Of a stretch of DNA of 64,000 nt, positions 36,224 to 45,766 are shown piece after piece. The position numbers and the translations under genes are program-made. Source of the DNA: Leptolyngbya sp. FACHB-261. Lineage in GTDB: Bacteria; Cyanobacteriota; Cyanobacteriia; FACHB-261. Location: assembly GCF_014696065.1 (NCBI RefSeq), contig NZ_JACJPL010000018.1, positions 372,001-436,000 of the forward strand, given 5' to 3'. A model generated the notes under the pieces. The model saw nothing but the letters and a program-made list of their open reading frames with translations. It ran no database searches and was not told the DNA's origin. Each line of letters begins with the position of its first letter. Positions within the stretch are counted from its first letter, which is position 1.

Positions 36224-36826
36224 TTGGCACCACGTTTGGCAGCAAGTTCGGCACCAGGCAAACTCATCGTTCTCACAGGCCCTAGTGGCGTTGGCAAAGG
36301 GACCCTTCTCAAAGCCCTGCGCCAAAAACACCCAGACCTCTTTGTTTCCATCTCTGCCACCACTCGCGCCCCTCGTCCTGGCGAAGTTCACGCCCAACAC
36401 TACTACTTCCTCAGTCGAGAGCAGTTTGCCGAGTGGGTCGAGCAAGGCGAGTTTCTAGAGTGGGCGGAGTATGCGGGCAACTGCTATGGCACGCCTCGAC
36501 AGCCGGTGTTGGAGCGGGTGGAGCGAGGCGAGAAGGTGGTGCTAGAGATCGAGCTAGAGGGAGCGCGGCAGGTGGCCAAGAGCTACCCACAAGCGTTGCG
36601 CATCTTCGTGCTGCCACCGTCTTGGGAAGAACTGGAACGCCGTCTGCGCTCTCGCGGTCAAGACTCTGACATCGCGATTGCCCGACGGCTTGCCCGGTCG
36701 CGAGAGGAGTTGCGTGCTGCAGCTGAGTTTGATGTGCAGTTAGTGAATCAAGAGCTTGAGAGCGCCCTTCAGCAACTAGAGGACATTGTCTTTGCCACGC
36801 CTCTGTTGTTGTCCTCCCATAGCTAA
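36224..36826 (+). CDS. gmk: Guanylate kinase, copy 1
   Basis: The protein has about 200 residues. I prefer TTG 36224 (agagg 6 bases upstream), because the second gmk also begins with TTG in the same TTGGCA context; GTG 36218 is the alternative. P-loop GPSGVGKGTLLKAL, GMP-binding STTRAPRPGE-type region (SATTRAPRPGEV, YYFLSREQF, EWAEYAGNCYGTPR) and the LID arginines (RRLARSREEL) are all intact. It makes GDP from GMP. Residues in the middle are almost identical to copy 2 at DNA level, while both ends differ. Confidence 0.95.
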   Translation: MAPRLAASSAPGKLIVLTGPSGVGKGTLLKALRQKHPDLFVSISATTRAPRPGEVHAQHYYFLSREQFAEWVEQGEFLEWAEYAGNCYGTPRQPVLERVERGEKVVLEIELEGARQVAKSYPQALRIFVLPPSWEELERRLRSRGQDSDIAIARRLARSREELRAAAEFDVQLVNQELESALQQLEDIVFATPLLLSSHS

Positions 36827-36948
36827 GGCTTGGGTAGATTTTGAACTTGGGTAATCTTAGGCTCAGGCAATTTTGAGTGGGGCCGAGTGATTGCCCAGCA
36901 AATCAGTCAAGCAGTGAGAGTACAGCAAGCAGTTGGCTCAAAGCTGCC

Positions 36949-37473
36949 TTAACGAGCGACCATCTGCTGCTGCCAGACCTGGTCTAGCTGGATCATACCT
37001 TGGTGTAGAAGGGACTCCAGAACCCTCTGCAACCCCTCTAGCTGGGGTAACTTGAGCCAGATATTTATGAAGTGTTCTTGCTCTACCTGAGCGACCTCAT
37101 GAGGCAGCATATTAGGTGAGGTCCAGGCCGGTTGCAGCAGGTCTTGCCGCTTTGAATGTATTTGTTTTAACAATTGCTGAACGGCTTGGACATGAGTTTC
37201 TAAAGCTCTGACATTGCTCAAGTCCTCTTCTTCGAGCATTGGCACAATCCAGCCAGAGCAATACTCCTGCAACCAGCTTATGTCTTCGCTGTAGAGCAAA
37301 CCGGCCTGACGAGCCAACTCAAGAATTTGAACAAAGTTGATATATTGCATCGCCCCTGTGTCTACCTTTCTCAAGTTATAAGAATTCAAGTCGTAGGCAA
37401 TTGAGACTGAACTACGGACTGACAATTGGCTAGCGCTAGAGGTTTGGCAACTTGATGTTTTCTGATCATTCAT
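36949..37473 (-). CDS. Hypothetical protein, 174 residues
   Basis: The family is not recognised. The first 40 residues are Ser-rich and may not be translated; a start at Met 42 (MQYINFVQILELARQAGLLY) is an alternative. The rest is helical with leucine/glutamine heptads (ALETHVQAVQQLLKQIHSKR, LEGLQRVLESLLHQGMIQLD), suggesting a coiled-coil bundle. No membrane segment. It is convergent with gmk and divergent from the response regulator at 38065. Confidence 0.6.
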   Translation of the reverse strand: MNDQKTSSCQTSSASQLSVRSSVSIAYDLNSYNLRKVDTGAMQYINFVQILELARQAGLLYSEDISWLQEYCSGWIVPMLEEEDLSNVRALETHVQAVQQLLKQIHSKRQDLLQPAWTSPNMLPHEVAQVEQEHFINIWLKLPQLEGLQRVLESLLHQGMIQLDQVWQQQMVAR

Positions 37474-38061
37474 CCAAGAGATTGCTCTTCAAGTTCACAT
37501 CTATTGACGAACATCTCTTGAATTCTCTATAACCTGTAGAGATTACAAGCTGAATCCTAGGCTTAGAATATCAGCTGATCTAGGTTGTGTCCAAGACATT
37601 GTAATGAATTAAGAATTTACTAAAACCTACGGATACCTAAGTTCTAAACGTTATGAAATTAGACAGTTTCAAGAAAGAGCACGTTCAGGAGCACAACAGC
37701 TTTACCGCCATCGTTTTACCACGGGCTGTTTCAGAATCCTGAAAGCACATACTCATTCTTTAAGCGCATTTGCGGCCATCAATTTTTAAAAGCGTTGAAT
37801 TTTCGAGTATCTTGAGTGTTTAACAATACTGTATTATATAAAGTTTTTACGGTCGATTTAGAAAATCCGGGTGTAGGATCGGTGGCATGCGAGGCCAGAT
37901 GGTGCTTCTAGTGCCCCGAAAAGGGAATATCCTCCGCAGTCCAGAGTCGCATTGGAAGAGCAAGAAATGTATTATCTCATCTCTAAAGTTTTAGAGCAGT
38001 TAACTCCGGTTTGTAAAAACAACCTGCGCAGGTTCAGATCCTAGAGCTGGATAGCAAAGTT
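37474..38061. other. Divergent intergenic region, 590 bases
   Basis: AT-rich sequence between two divergent genes. A GC-richer island (37860-37960) precedes the response regulator and may be 5' untranslated RNA. No frame or repeat stands out. Confidence 0.4.
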
Positions 38062-38064
38062 GTG

Positions 38065-38751
38065 ATGACACGGGTTCTGGTTGTAGATGATGATCTTGAA
38101 TTCGCCGAGATTCTAAGGATCTTGCTGGAGGCAAGGGGCTATAAGGTTCAAATTGCCCAAGATGGCTTAGAGGCCCTAGACATCCTCAAGGACACAGTAG
38201 CGCCAGAACCTGACATCGTGGTTGCTGATGTAGCCATGCCTAACTGCAATGGCTTGGAGCTCTGCCGACAGGTTCGACAGTCGCCGGGGCTTGAGGTATT
38301 GCCCTTTATTTTCCTATCTGCTCGTACTTTGCCCCAAGATCGCGTGGCAGGTTTATTGGTGGGTGCTGACGATTATCTGACCAAGCCCTTTGAGACAGAA
38401 GAGCTGATTTTACGCATTGAAAAGCGGATGCAACGGGTGCAGCCCAATCTACCATCCGATTCAGAGTTTCTTGACAATGGCCAAACCCAAGTAGCAGTAG
38501 ATGGTCCTGATCAAGCTAGAGAATTGGTCAATTTCTTGCTTGCACCAGGATCACCCATTGCTAAGCTGAGTACCGCTGAACGAGAGATTTTTTATTGGGT
38601 AACTAACGGTCTCAGCAATCGGCAAATTGCTGAGAAAATGCATCTTTCTATGCGAACAGTACAGGGGCATGTCGCGAACATCCGCGTTAAACTAAATCTG
38701 TCGAATCGGGGTGCCATTATTCAGTTCGCTCGTGAGCACCATCTAATCTAA
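38065..38751 (+). CDS. NarL-type response regulator
   Basis: The protein has 228 residues. Receiver: VLVVDDDLEF, phospho-acceptor Asp in IVVADVAMPNCNG, Lys in DDYLTKPFE. The C-terminal LuxR-type HTH reads LSTAEREIFYWVTNGLSNRQ, IAEKMHLSMRTVQGHVANIR. It is followed, 385 bases on, by the giant CBS-PAS histidine kinase, a plausible but unproven partner. Confidence 0.92.
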   Translation: MTRVLVVDDDLEFAEILRILLEARGYKVQIAQDGLEALDILKDTVAPEPDIVVADVAMPNCNGLELCRQVRQSPGLEVLPFIFLSARTLPQDRVAGLLVGADDYLTKPFETEELILRIEKRMQRVQPNLPSDSEFLDNGQTQVAVDGPDQARELVNFLLAPGSPIAKLSTAEREIFYWVTNGLSNRQIAEKMHLSMRTVQGHVANIRVKLNLSNRGAIIQFAREHHLI

Positions 38752-39136
38752 CTTTCAATAGTTTCCTGATCTTACTCATATCTCTTCTTTACACCTCTTT
38801 ACACCGCTCCTTTATACCGAAGCCATAGGCCAAAGGGGTAAGACGATTCGGGCACAGCAGCTAAGACGTGAATAGAGTCTATTAGTAATCTCAGAATCAA
38901 GTTTGGAATTCAGCTTGGGGTCAACTTCGGGGTCAAACTCTACCTTGAATTCAGAACGAGGGTTAGCATCTAAACCCTGGCTTCTATCATCTGCATCAAT
39001 CCCTTCTTTAGGTACTTCTCTGGGCACTTTTTTAGGCTATAGGCCGACACGTTAGTTCTTCTCAGAGAACCATTTTCGTGGTGCATCTCATCTACCTGTG
39101 CAATTCAGGTGTAAGACATCCTAGCTTTTAGGTTCT
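38752..39136. other. Intergenic region before the CBS-PAS kinase gene
   Basis: No gene is called. A minus-strand frame at 38812..39027 has a curious acidic DPEVDPKLNSKLDSEI repeat but no ribosome-binding site or conserved look. Confidence 0.4.
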
Positions 39137-42100
39137 ATGGAAACACCTCTCGCTCAAGTTATGCAACCTTGCCTCCTCAGCTTAGCTCCTAGCACTTCGA
39201 TTCAAGCTGCGATCCAAGCCATGAGACAGAGCCAGACGAGCTATATTTTGGTTCTAGAAAAACAACAATTAGCAGGAATTTTCACAGAACGAGACGTGGT
39301 CCGAGCTACCGCAGCAGGTCTTACAAAAATAGGTCCTGCACAAACCGTGACCCTGGGTGACTTAATGACGCGGCAGGTGCTCACACTGTCTGAAACTGAA
39401 ATTGAAGCTGCAGATATTTTCACGGTTTTGCGACAGCTACAACAACACAAGATTCGCCATCTGCCAGTGCTAAACGAGCAGCAGCAAGTAGTAGGGGTAA
39501 TCACACCGCAGAGCATTCGTAATAGCCTTAAACCAACCGATCTGCTGTGCTTGAGACGGGTCACCGACGTGATGACAACTGCGGTAATTCAAGCGGCTTC
39601 GTCTACTTCCATTCTGGAGTTAGCCAAACTGATGGCGGACCAGCAGGTCAGCTGCGTTGTGCTTGTGGAGGCAGATCGGCCTGTTGGCATTGTCACTGAG
39701 CGGGATATTGTGCAGTTTCAGGCACAAGGGCTGGACTTCATACAAGTGCAAGCCCATGCGGTGATGAGCCAGCCATTGTTCACCGTTCAGCCTCATGATT
39801 CGCTGTGGCAAACTCATCAGCACATGCAACAGCTCCAGGTGCGGCGATTGGTTGTGGTTAGCGAGAGTGGTGCGCTGATTGGGCTGGTCACGCAAACCTG
39901 TGTGCTGCAGGTTTTAGATCCTGTAGAAATGTATGGCGTCATAGAATCATTGCAGCAGGTCATTGCTGAACGAACGGTTGAGCTACAGCAAGCCATGGCT
40001 CAACAACAGAAACTTGCCCAAACTTTAGCAGACAGCGAAACTCGTTATCGGGCAATTGTAGAAACCCAAACTGAGCTGATCTGTCGCTTCCTGCCAGATG
40101 GCACCCTAACGTTTGTCAATGATGCCTATTGCCGCTATTACGGCAAGATGCGCCAAGAGTTGCTAGGCTCTCATTTCGCAGCACTTGATTCTCCCAAACT
40201 TGGCAATGTACTAGAGAGAATACTAGAACGGCGGATCGCTTCACTCAATCCCCAGCAGCCAACGGCAACCATTGAGGAGAAGTTTGTAATGGCAAATGGC
40301 CAGTTATGCTGGCAGGAATGGACAGAGCAGGCCATTTTTGACGAACAAAGTCACTTGGTTGAAGTGCAGGCGATAGGGCGAGACATTACTGCACAAAAGC
40401 AAGCAGAAGCCACACTGCGGCAGAAGGAAGAGTATTTTCACAACGCCTTTATGACGGCTGCCGTGGGTATGTGCTTGGTATCGCCAGAGGGCTTTTTTGA
40501 GGCTGTTAACCCCGCTCTTTGTGAGATGTTGGGCTACTCCGAATTAGAGCTATTTTCCCTTTCTTACCAAGAAATCACGCATCCAGAGGACCTGAAACTC
40601 ACTTTAAACTACGTCCAGAAAGTATTGTCTGGAGAGCTCTCTCACTATCAACTGGAGAAGCGCTATCTGCATAAGCAAGGACAAATTATTTGGGCCTCAC
40701 TCAGTGTTTCGCTGGCCCGAGATCCGCAACAGCAGCCACTTCATTTCATTACCCAAATTCAAGATATCACCACAGCTAAGCGACTCGAAGCAGAGCGCCA
40801 GCAAACTGAAGAAACGCTGCTCCGGGCCAGAATAGCCGAAGCCACTAATCGTGAACTAGAACGGGAAATTGCGGAGCGCAAGCGCGTGGAAGAAGCGCTG
40901 CGTCAGAGCGAAGCCCGTTACCGCGCCATCGTTGAAGATCAGACCGAAATGGTGACACGTAAATTGCCGACAGGAGAACATACATTCGTCAACAGCGCAT
41001 TCTGCCGTTATTTAGGCAAACAGCCCGAGGAACTGCTGGGACGCACCTGCTCTGAACTGATTGCAGCCGAAGACTATCCGCATTTAGCCCAGCACTTTGA
41101 GACTCTCAATTATGAAAATCCGGTCGTGACGGTAGAAGAGCGACTTCAATTGCCGAATGGTGAAGTGCGTTGGCAAGAGTGGACCGCTCGCGCCCTCTTT
41201 AATGAGCAGGGAAAACTCATCGAGTTCCAGTCGGTAGGCCGGGATATTACCGAACGCAAGCAGGCCGAAGCAACGCTACAGAAATGGGCTCATATTTTTG
41301 AACATGCAACCTGGGGCATTGCCGTGGGCAGTGCTGATGGCCAAACTTTAGAAATGCTCAATCCGGCCTACGCGCAGATGCATGGCTACACGGTGGAGGA
41401 ACTTATCGGGCAACCAATTGCCTTGGTCTTTGCACCGGAGTGTCAGACCCAGATTGCGGAAGCCAATCGCTTTGCTCATGAACAAAACCACTACATCTAT
41501 GAGTCGAGACATCGACGTAAGGACGGTAGCATTTTTCCGGTTCTGATCGATCTCACGGCGGTGAAAGATCAAGATGGGCAAGTTCTTTATCGTGCTGTTC
41601 AGGTTCAAGATATTACCGAACGCAAACAAGCCGAAGTAGAACTGAGGAGAAGCGAAGAACGTTTTCGCATCTCTGTCGAGAACCTATTAGATTGTTTTGG
41701 CATTTACTCAACGATTCGAGATCAGGCGGGTCAAATTGTTGATTTCCGTGTGGAATACGTCAACGCAGCGGCTTGTGCCAACAATGGTCTTAGCCGGGAG
41801 CAACAGTTGGGCAAACAGTTGCTTGAACTCTTGCCTATTCATCGTGAGGTTGGGCTATTTGACGACTACTGCCGAGTCATAGAAACAGGCCAATCACTCA
41901 CCAGAGAAGTTGTGATCCACAGACGCGATGCTGAGGGCCGCCGCTATCTGGCTAAAGCCTTTGATTTGAGTGTGAATAAATTAGACGATGGCTTTGCTGT
42001 GGCCTGGCAAGACATCAGTGAGCGCAAGCGCACCGAAGAGCAATTGCGCCTGTTAAAGAGCGCTATTGAGCAAAGCCAAGACGCTTTCTTGATCACCGAA

Positions 42101-43180
42101 GCTCGACCGGTTGATGACCCTGGTCCGCGCATTCTCTTCGCTAATTCGGCCCTTGAGACCATCACAGGCTACCAACCAGAAGAGGTCGTAGGTCTGACAC
42201 CCCGACTCTTCCAGGGACCCAAAACTGACAGGAAGCAACTTGACCAGATCCGAACCGCTCTTCAAACTTGGCAGGCAAGCACAGTCGAACTGGTCAATTA
42301 CCGCAAGGACGGCAGCGAGTTTTGGGTAGAGTTGAGCATCGTCCCTGTAGATGACGGCGCTGGCTGGTATACCAATTGGCTTGCCATTCAACGCGATATT
42401 ACCGAACGCAAACAGGCTGAAGCTTTAGCGCAAGCTAATCACAAACTGCAACAGGCCAATGCCAACCTCAGCCGTTTGGAAAAACTCAAGTCTGAACTCG
42501 TTGCCACCGTCAGCCACGAGATTCGCATGCCCATTGCCACAGTCGCCACAGCCATTGCAGCGCTCAAGAGCCTAGCCCCACAACTCAGCCCTGAGGCCAC
42601 CAAAGTACTGGATATTTCTGAGCGGGAATCCCGTCGCCTCGCTCGACTGGTCAATAGTTTGCTCGACTTCGCCAAGTTGGACTCGGGCACCTATCGCTGG
42701 CGGGAGGAGCCCGTTGATCTCAAAGCCATTCTCTTGCAGGCAGTCCAGGCAACCCAACCCCTCTATGAGAACCGTCACATCCAGCTGCACTGCGCATTGG
42801 CAGAGCCGACCTTTGAGGTTTGTGGCGACTCAGATCGCCTCGTGCAGCTGGTAATCAACCTGCTGGACAATGCTGCCAAATTCAGCCCCATGCACACTCA
42901 AGTTTGGCTGAGCCTAGAGCGCCAAGATCAGCAAGCGATGGTATCAGTCCGCGATCAGGGACCAGGCATTCCAGACGAGCAGCAATTGAATGTGTTTGAG
43001 CTATTTAGCCAAATGCAAGAGCCCAATGGTAAGCGCCCGCGCGGCATCGGCTTGGGGCTCTATCTGTGTCGGCAGATCGCGCAACACCACGGCGGCTATC
43101 TCACGGTACAGTCCCAACCAGGCCAGGGCAGCACGTTCAGCCTCAGCCTGCCTCTGTACTTTGAGAAAAGCTTGAGCTAG
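39137..43180 (+). CDS. CBS-PAS sensor histidine kinase, 1347 residues
   Basis: The N-terminus has four CBS motifs in two pairs (residues about 1-270: SYILVLEKQQLAGIFTERDV, IRHLPVLNEQQQVVGVITPQ, VSCVVLVEADRPVGIVTERD, VRRLVVVSESGALIGLVTQT), normally a nucleotide-sensing module. Six PAS units follow (RYRAIVETQTELICRF, HNAFMTAAVGMCLV, RYRAIVEDQTEMVT, IFEHATWGIAVG, RFRISVENLLDCFG and SAIEQSQDAFLITE). The last PAS looks LOV-like but has GLTPRLFQG where a flavin-adduct cysteine would be. HisKA (VATVSHEIRMPIATV) and HATPase_c (GIGLGLYLCRQIAQHHGG) close the protein. No transmembrane helix. Adenylate/energy sensing combined with redox or light input is an inference. Confidence 0.92.
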   Translation: METPLAQVMQPCLLSLAPSTSIQAAIQAMRQSQTSYILVLEKQQLAGIFTERDVVRATAAGLTKIGPAQTVTLGDLMTRQVLTLSETEIEAADIFTVLRQLQQHKIRHLPVLNEQQQVVGVITPQSIRNSLKPTDLLCLRRVTDVMTTAVIQAASSTSILELAKLMADQQVSCVVLVEADRPVGIVTERDIVQFQAQGLDFIQVQAHAVMSQPLFTVQPHDSLWQTHQHMQQLQVRRLVVVSESGALIGLVTQTCVLQVLDPVEMYGVIESLQQVIAERTVELQQAMAQQQKLAQTLADSETRYRAIVETQTELICRFLPDGTLTFVNDAYCRYYGKMRQELLGSHFAALDSPKLGNVLERILERRIASLNPQQPTATIEEKFVMANGQLCWQEWTEQAIFDEQSHLVEVQAIGRDITAQKQAEATLRQKEEYFHNAFMTAAVGMCLVSPEGFFEAVNPALCEMLGYSELELFSLSYQEITHPEDLKLTLNYVQKVLSGELSHYQLEKRYLHKQGQIIWASLSVSLARDPQQQPLHFITQIQDITTAKRLEAERQQTEETLLRARIAEATNRELEREIAERKRVEEALRQSEARYRAIVEDQTEMVTRKLPTGEHTFVNSAFCRYLGKQPEELLGRTCSELIAAEDYPHLAQHFETLNYENPVVTVEERLQLPNGEVRWQEWTARALFNEQGKLIEFQSVGRDITERKQAEATLQKWAHIFEHATWGIAVGSADGQTLEMLNPAYAQMHGYTVEELIGQPIALVFAPECQTQIAEANRFAHEQNHYIYESRHRRKDGSIFPVLIDLTAVKDQDGQVLYRAVQVQDITERKQAEVELRRSEERFRISVENLLDCFGIYSTIRDQAGQIVDFRVEYVNAAACANNGLSREQQLGKQLLELLPIHREVGLFDDYCRVIETGQSLTREVVIHRRDAEGRRYLAKAFDLSVNKLDDGFAVAWQDISERKRTEEQLRLLKSAIEQSQDAFLITEARPVDDPGPRILFANSALETITGYQPEEVVGLTPRLFQGPKTDRKQLDQIRTALQTWQASTVELVNYRKDGSEFWVELSIVPVDDGAGWYTNWLAIQRDITERKQAEALAQANHKLQQANANLSRLEKLKSELVATVSHEIRMPIATVATAIAALKSLAPQLSPEATKVLDISERESRRLARLVNSLLDFAKLDSGTYRWREEPVDLKAILLQAVQATQPLYENRHIQLHCALAEPTFEVCGDSDRLVQLVINLLDNAAKFSPMHTQVWLSLERQDQQAMVSVRDQGPGIPDEQQLNVFELFSQMQEPNGKRPRGIGLGLYLCRQIAQHHGGYLTVQSQPGQGSTFSLSLPLYFEKSLS

Positions 43181-43318
43181 TTCTCTCCAGCCTCCATAAT
43201 TTTCCAACCTGCATACAGGCCCGGCCAGCTTCCCTCTGAAGAGGCCCGCTCCAGAGTAATATTTGTTAACACTGAGTCTCTAAACGTCCGTAGTCCATCG
43301 CCTATTTGGGAGGCAAAT

Positions 43319-43927
43319 TTGGCATCGACGGCATCACCGCCCTCACGTTCGACAGCAGGCAAGCTCATCGTTCTCACCGGTCCTAGTGGCGTTGGCAAAG
43401 GGACCCTTCTCAAAGCCCTGCGCCAAAAACATCCAGACATCTTCGTCTCCATCTCTGCTACCACTCGTGCCCCCCGCCCTGGCGAAGTGCACGCCCAACA
43501 CTACTACTTTCTCAGCCGAGAGCAGTTTGCCGAGTGGGTCGAGCAAGGCGAGTTTCTAGAGTGGGCGGAGTATGCAGGCAACTGCTATGGCACGCCTCGA
43601 CAGCCGGTGTTGGAGCGGGTGGAGCAAGGCGAGAAGGTGGTGCTAGAGATCGAGCTAGAGGGAGCGCGGCAGGTGGCCAAGAGCTATCCTCAGGCCTTGC
43701 GCATCTTCGTGCTGCCACCCTCTCAGGAAGAACTAGAACGTCGTTTGCGGTTACGGGCTCAAGACTCAGAGGCGGCAATCGCCCGTCGCCTGAGTTGCAG
43801 CCAGACAGAACTTCTAGCGGCTAAAGAGTTTGATTTTCAGATTGTTAATCATCAGCTTGATGAGGCCCTCCAACAGCTTGAAGCTGCTGTGTTCGAACCT
43901 ACTCCCTTGCTTTCCTCCCGCCGGTAG
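43319..43927 (+). CDS. gmk: Guanylate kinase, copy 2
   Basis: The protein has 202 residues from TTG 43319, with gggagg 6 bases upstream. All catalytic elements present in copy 1 are kept (GPSGVGKGT, SATTRAPRPGEV, GNCYGTPRQPVLERV), so the enzyme should be active. Bases 43517..43686 match 36416..36585 of copy 1 with only two differences, yet the first 14 residues and the last 60 differ (RLRAQDSEAAIARRLSCSQT). It lies 139 bases after the CBS-PAS kinase, without a DUF370 neighbour. Confidence 0.95.
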   Translation: MASTASPPSRSTAGKLIVLTGPSGVGKGTLLKALRQKHPDIFVSISATTRAPRPGEVHAQHYYFLSREQFAEWVEQGEFLEWAEYAGNCYGTPRQPVLERVEQGEKVVLEIELEGARQVAKSYPQALRIFVLPPSQEELERRLRLRAQDSEAAIARRLSCSQTELLAAKEFDFQIVNHQLDEALQQLEAAVFEPTPLLSSRR

Positions 43928-44021
43928 AGGGCAAGCTTGAGCCTGAGGTGTACTTTTGTTACATTGGATTAATAATGCGTAAAGCTTGGCGCTAAGTCAC
44001 CTCACAGGGACGGGTAGGCAG

Positions 44022-44171
44022 GTGGAAGAGTACATGGCCTGGCTCGATGTTGTACTTCTGGAGTACATGGTTTGGGGAGACTGCGATGAGCAGCCCGACC
44101 AGCCAGAAGTTGTCCCTGAAGCAAATATCAGCGAACCAGAAGGCATTCCTGACTATTCTTCCAGCTGCTAG
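44022..44171 (+). CDS. Small acidic hypothetical protein, about 49 residues
   Basis: Start uncertain: GTG 44022 (VEEYMAWLDVVLLEYMVWGD) is chosen; TTG 43986 and ATG 44034 are in frame. The N-terminal part is a small internal duplication (EEYMAWLDV / LEYMVWGDC), then an acidic Pro-rich tail ending SSSC. No known family. It may be part of the gmk copy 2 transcript, 95 bases away. Confidence 0.4.
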   Translation: MEEYMAWLDVVLLEYMVWGDCDEQPDQPEVVPEANISEPEGIPDYSSSC

Positions 44172-44262
44172 TTAGGCTGCTATTGGCAAGATGGGTTTTG
44201 TCTCAATGCTGTGTGCTCAAGGATGTGTGCGTAAGAAGCTATATGCTCAGTGACTTATGTGC

Positions 44263-45435
44263 TCAAGGATTTTGCAAGAATTGGGCGATCCTAGCAACTG
44301 CTTCTTGCAGCACTGGCGGCTCATGAACTAAGGCAAAGCGCACATATCCTTCGCCATGCTTACCAAAGCCCGCACCCGGAGAGACCGCAACGCCCGTCGC
44401 TTGCACCAGGTCTACGCAGAAGCCCGTTGAGTTGTGCGCCCAAGCCTCTGGCAACTTTGCCCAAACATACATGGTTGCTTCCGGCCGGGGCACAGCCCAA
44501 CCCATACCTTGCAATGCTTCTACAAAGGCATCGCGCCGTCGTTGGAAGGTTGCGACCGTCTCAGCAACACCTTCCTGCGGGCCTTCAAGGGCCGCTGCCG
44601 CACCATTGAGAATGCCCAAATACTGATTGAAATCGACCGAGGCTTTGACTTGTCGCAAGGCTCGGATTAGCTCTCGATTGCCCACCGCATAGCCAACGCG
44701 GAAGCCGCCCATGTTGTAGGACTTGGAGAGCGTAAAGAACTCGATCGAAGTTTGCTTATCGCGGTCCGCTTGCAGCACTGAGGGCGGAGCCTCCGCTTCA
44801 AATACCAAATCGGCATAGGGAAAGTCATGGGCCAATACCAGGTTGTGAGCCTGACAGAAAGCGACTGCTTCCTCAAAGAAGCTGAGGCTGGCCCGAGCGG
44901 TGGTGGGATTGTGCGGGTAGCTCAAAACCATCAGACGAGACTGAGCCAACACCGGGCTAGGAATCTCGGCGAAGACCGGCAGAAAGCCGTTCTCTTCGCG
45001 CAGGGGCATCGGGTAAATTTGACCACTGGCCAGATAAACGCCACCAGCGTGGGAGGGGTAGCCCGGATCGAGCAATAGCGCAAAGTCGCCAGGATTGAGC
45101 ACAGCCAGAGGCAGGTGAGCCGTTCCCTCTTGCGAGCCAATTAGAGGCAGCACTTCGGTTTCCGGATCGATGGCTATGCCAAACTTGCGCTCGTACCAAA
45201 CAGCCACACTGGCTCGAAAGTTGCGGGTGCCGTGGAAAAGCAGGTAACCGTGAGTTCCAGGATCATGCAGAGACGCCTGAATCGTGTCGAGAACATGAGG
45301 CGCAGCCTGGAGATCTGATGAGCCCAAAGACAGGTCGATGAGATCTCGCCCCAACTTCCTGGCCTGGGCCTTGGCCTGGTCCATGTCAGCAAATACGTTG
45401 GTTTGGAGGGGCTTAAGGCGCTGTGCAAATTGCAT
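44263..45435 (-). CDS. PLP-dependent class I/II aminotransferase (DapL/AlaT-like)
   Basis: The protein has 390 residues from Met 45435 (MQFAQRLKPLQTNVFADMDQ). Fold-type I landmarks: LIDLSLGSSDL, Y-H-region HGTRNFRASVAVWY, SYPHNPTTARAS, and the PLP lysine in TLSKSYNMGGFRVGYA. C-terminal arginine in YVRFALVHEP. Cyanobacterial relatives are usually labelled LL-diaminopimelate aminotransferase-like or alanine/aspartate aminotransferase; the donor/acceptor pair cannot be fixed from sequence. Single gene. Confidence 0.88.
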   Translation of the reverse strand: MQFAQRLKPLQTNVFADMDQAKAQARKLGRDLIDLSLGSSDLQAAPHVLDTIQASLHDPGTHGYLLFHGTRNFRASVAVWYERKFGIAIDPETEVLPLIGSQEGTAHLPLAVLNPGDFALLLDPGYPSHAGGVYLASGQIYPMPLREENGFLPVFAEIPSPVLAQSRLMVLSYPHNPTTARASLSFFEEAVAFCQAHNLVLAHDFPYADLVFEAEAPPSVLQADRDKQTSIEFFTLSKSYNMGGFRVGYAVGNRELIRALRQVKASVDFNQYLGILNGAAAALEGPQEGVAETVATFQRRRDAFVEALQGMGWAVPRPEATMYVWAKLPEAWAHNSTGFCVDLVQATGVAVSPGAGFGKHGEGYVRFALVHEPPVLQEAVARIAQFLQNP

Positions 45436-45766
45436 GGAATCGGCCCTGAATTCAGATGGTATAGAGAACTGCTCCCTCAATAATATCTGCCCCGCCTTTT
45501 AATCTTTTCATTTCTTCAGCATTCCAAACCACATTCCAAAGCATTGCAAACCCTGAATACTAGCCCTATCGGAGGTAGCCATTTTTCTGATTTTTATACC
45601 TGTTTTAAAACTTAAACGCTGGCATTAATCGAGATTTAGTCCAAGCAATTAACCTAGAACCATTGTTCGAACTGCTACAATTAAACGGTTAGGCAACTTA
45701 AACTTGTACATTCTTAGCCTAATCAAGGCGCACAACCTGTGCCCCACCTGAGTTCCAACTAAATTT

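Noticed and set aside
38812-39027. Minus-strand frame with a DPEVDPKLNSKLDSEI repeat
   Set aside because: No ribosome-binding site, lies in the promoter region of the CBS-PAS kinase gene, and the repeat may reflect simple-sequence DNA.
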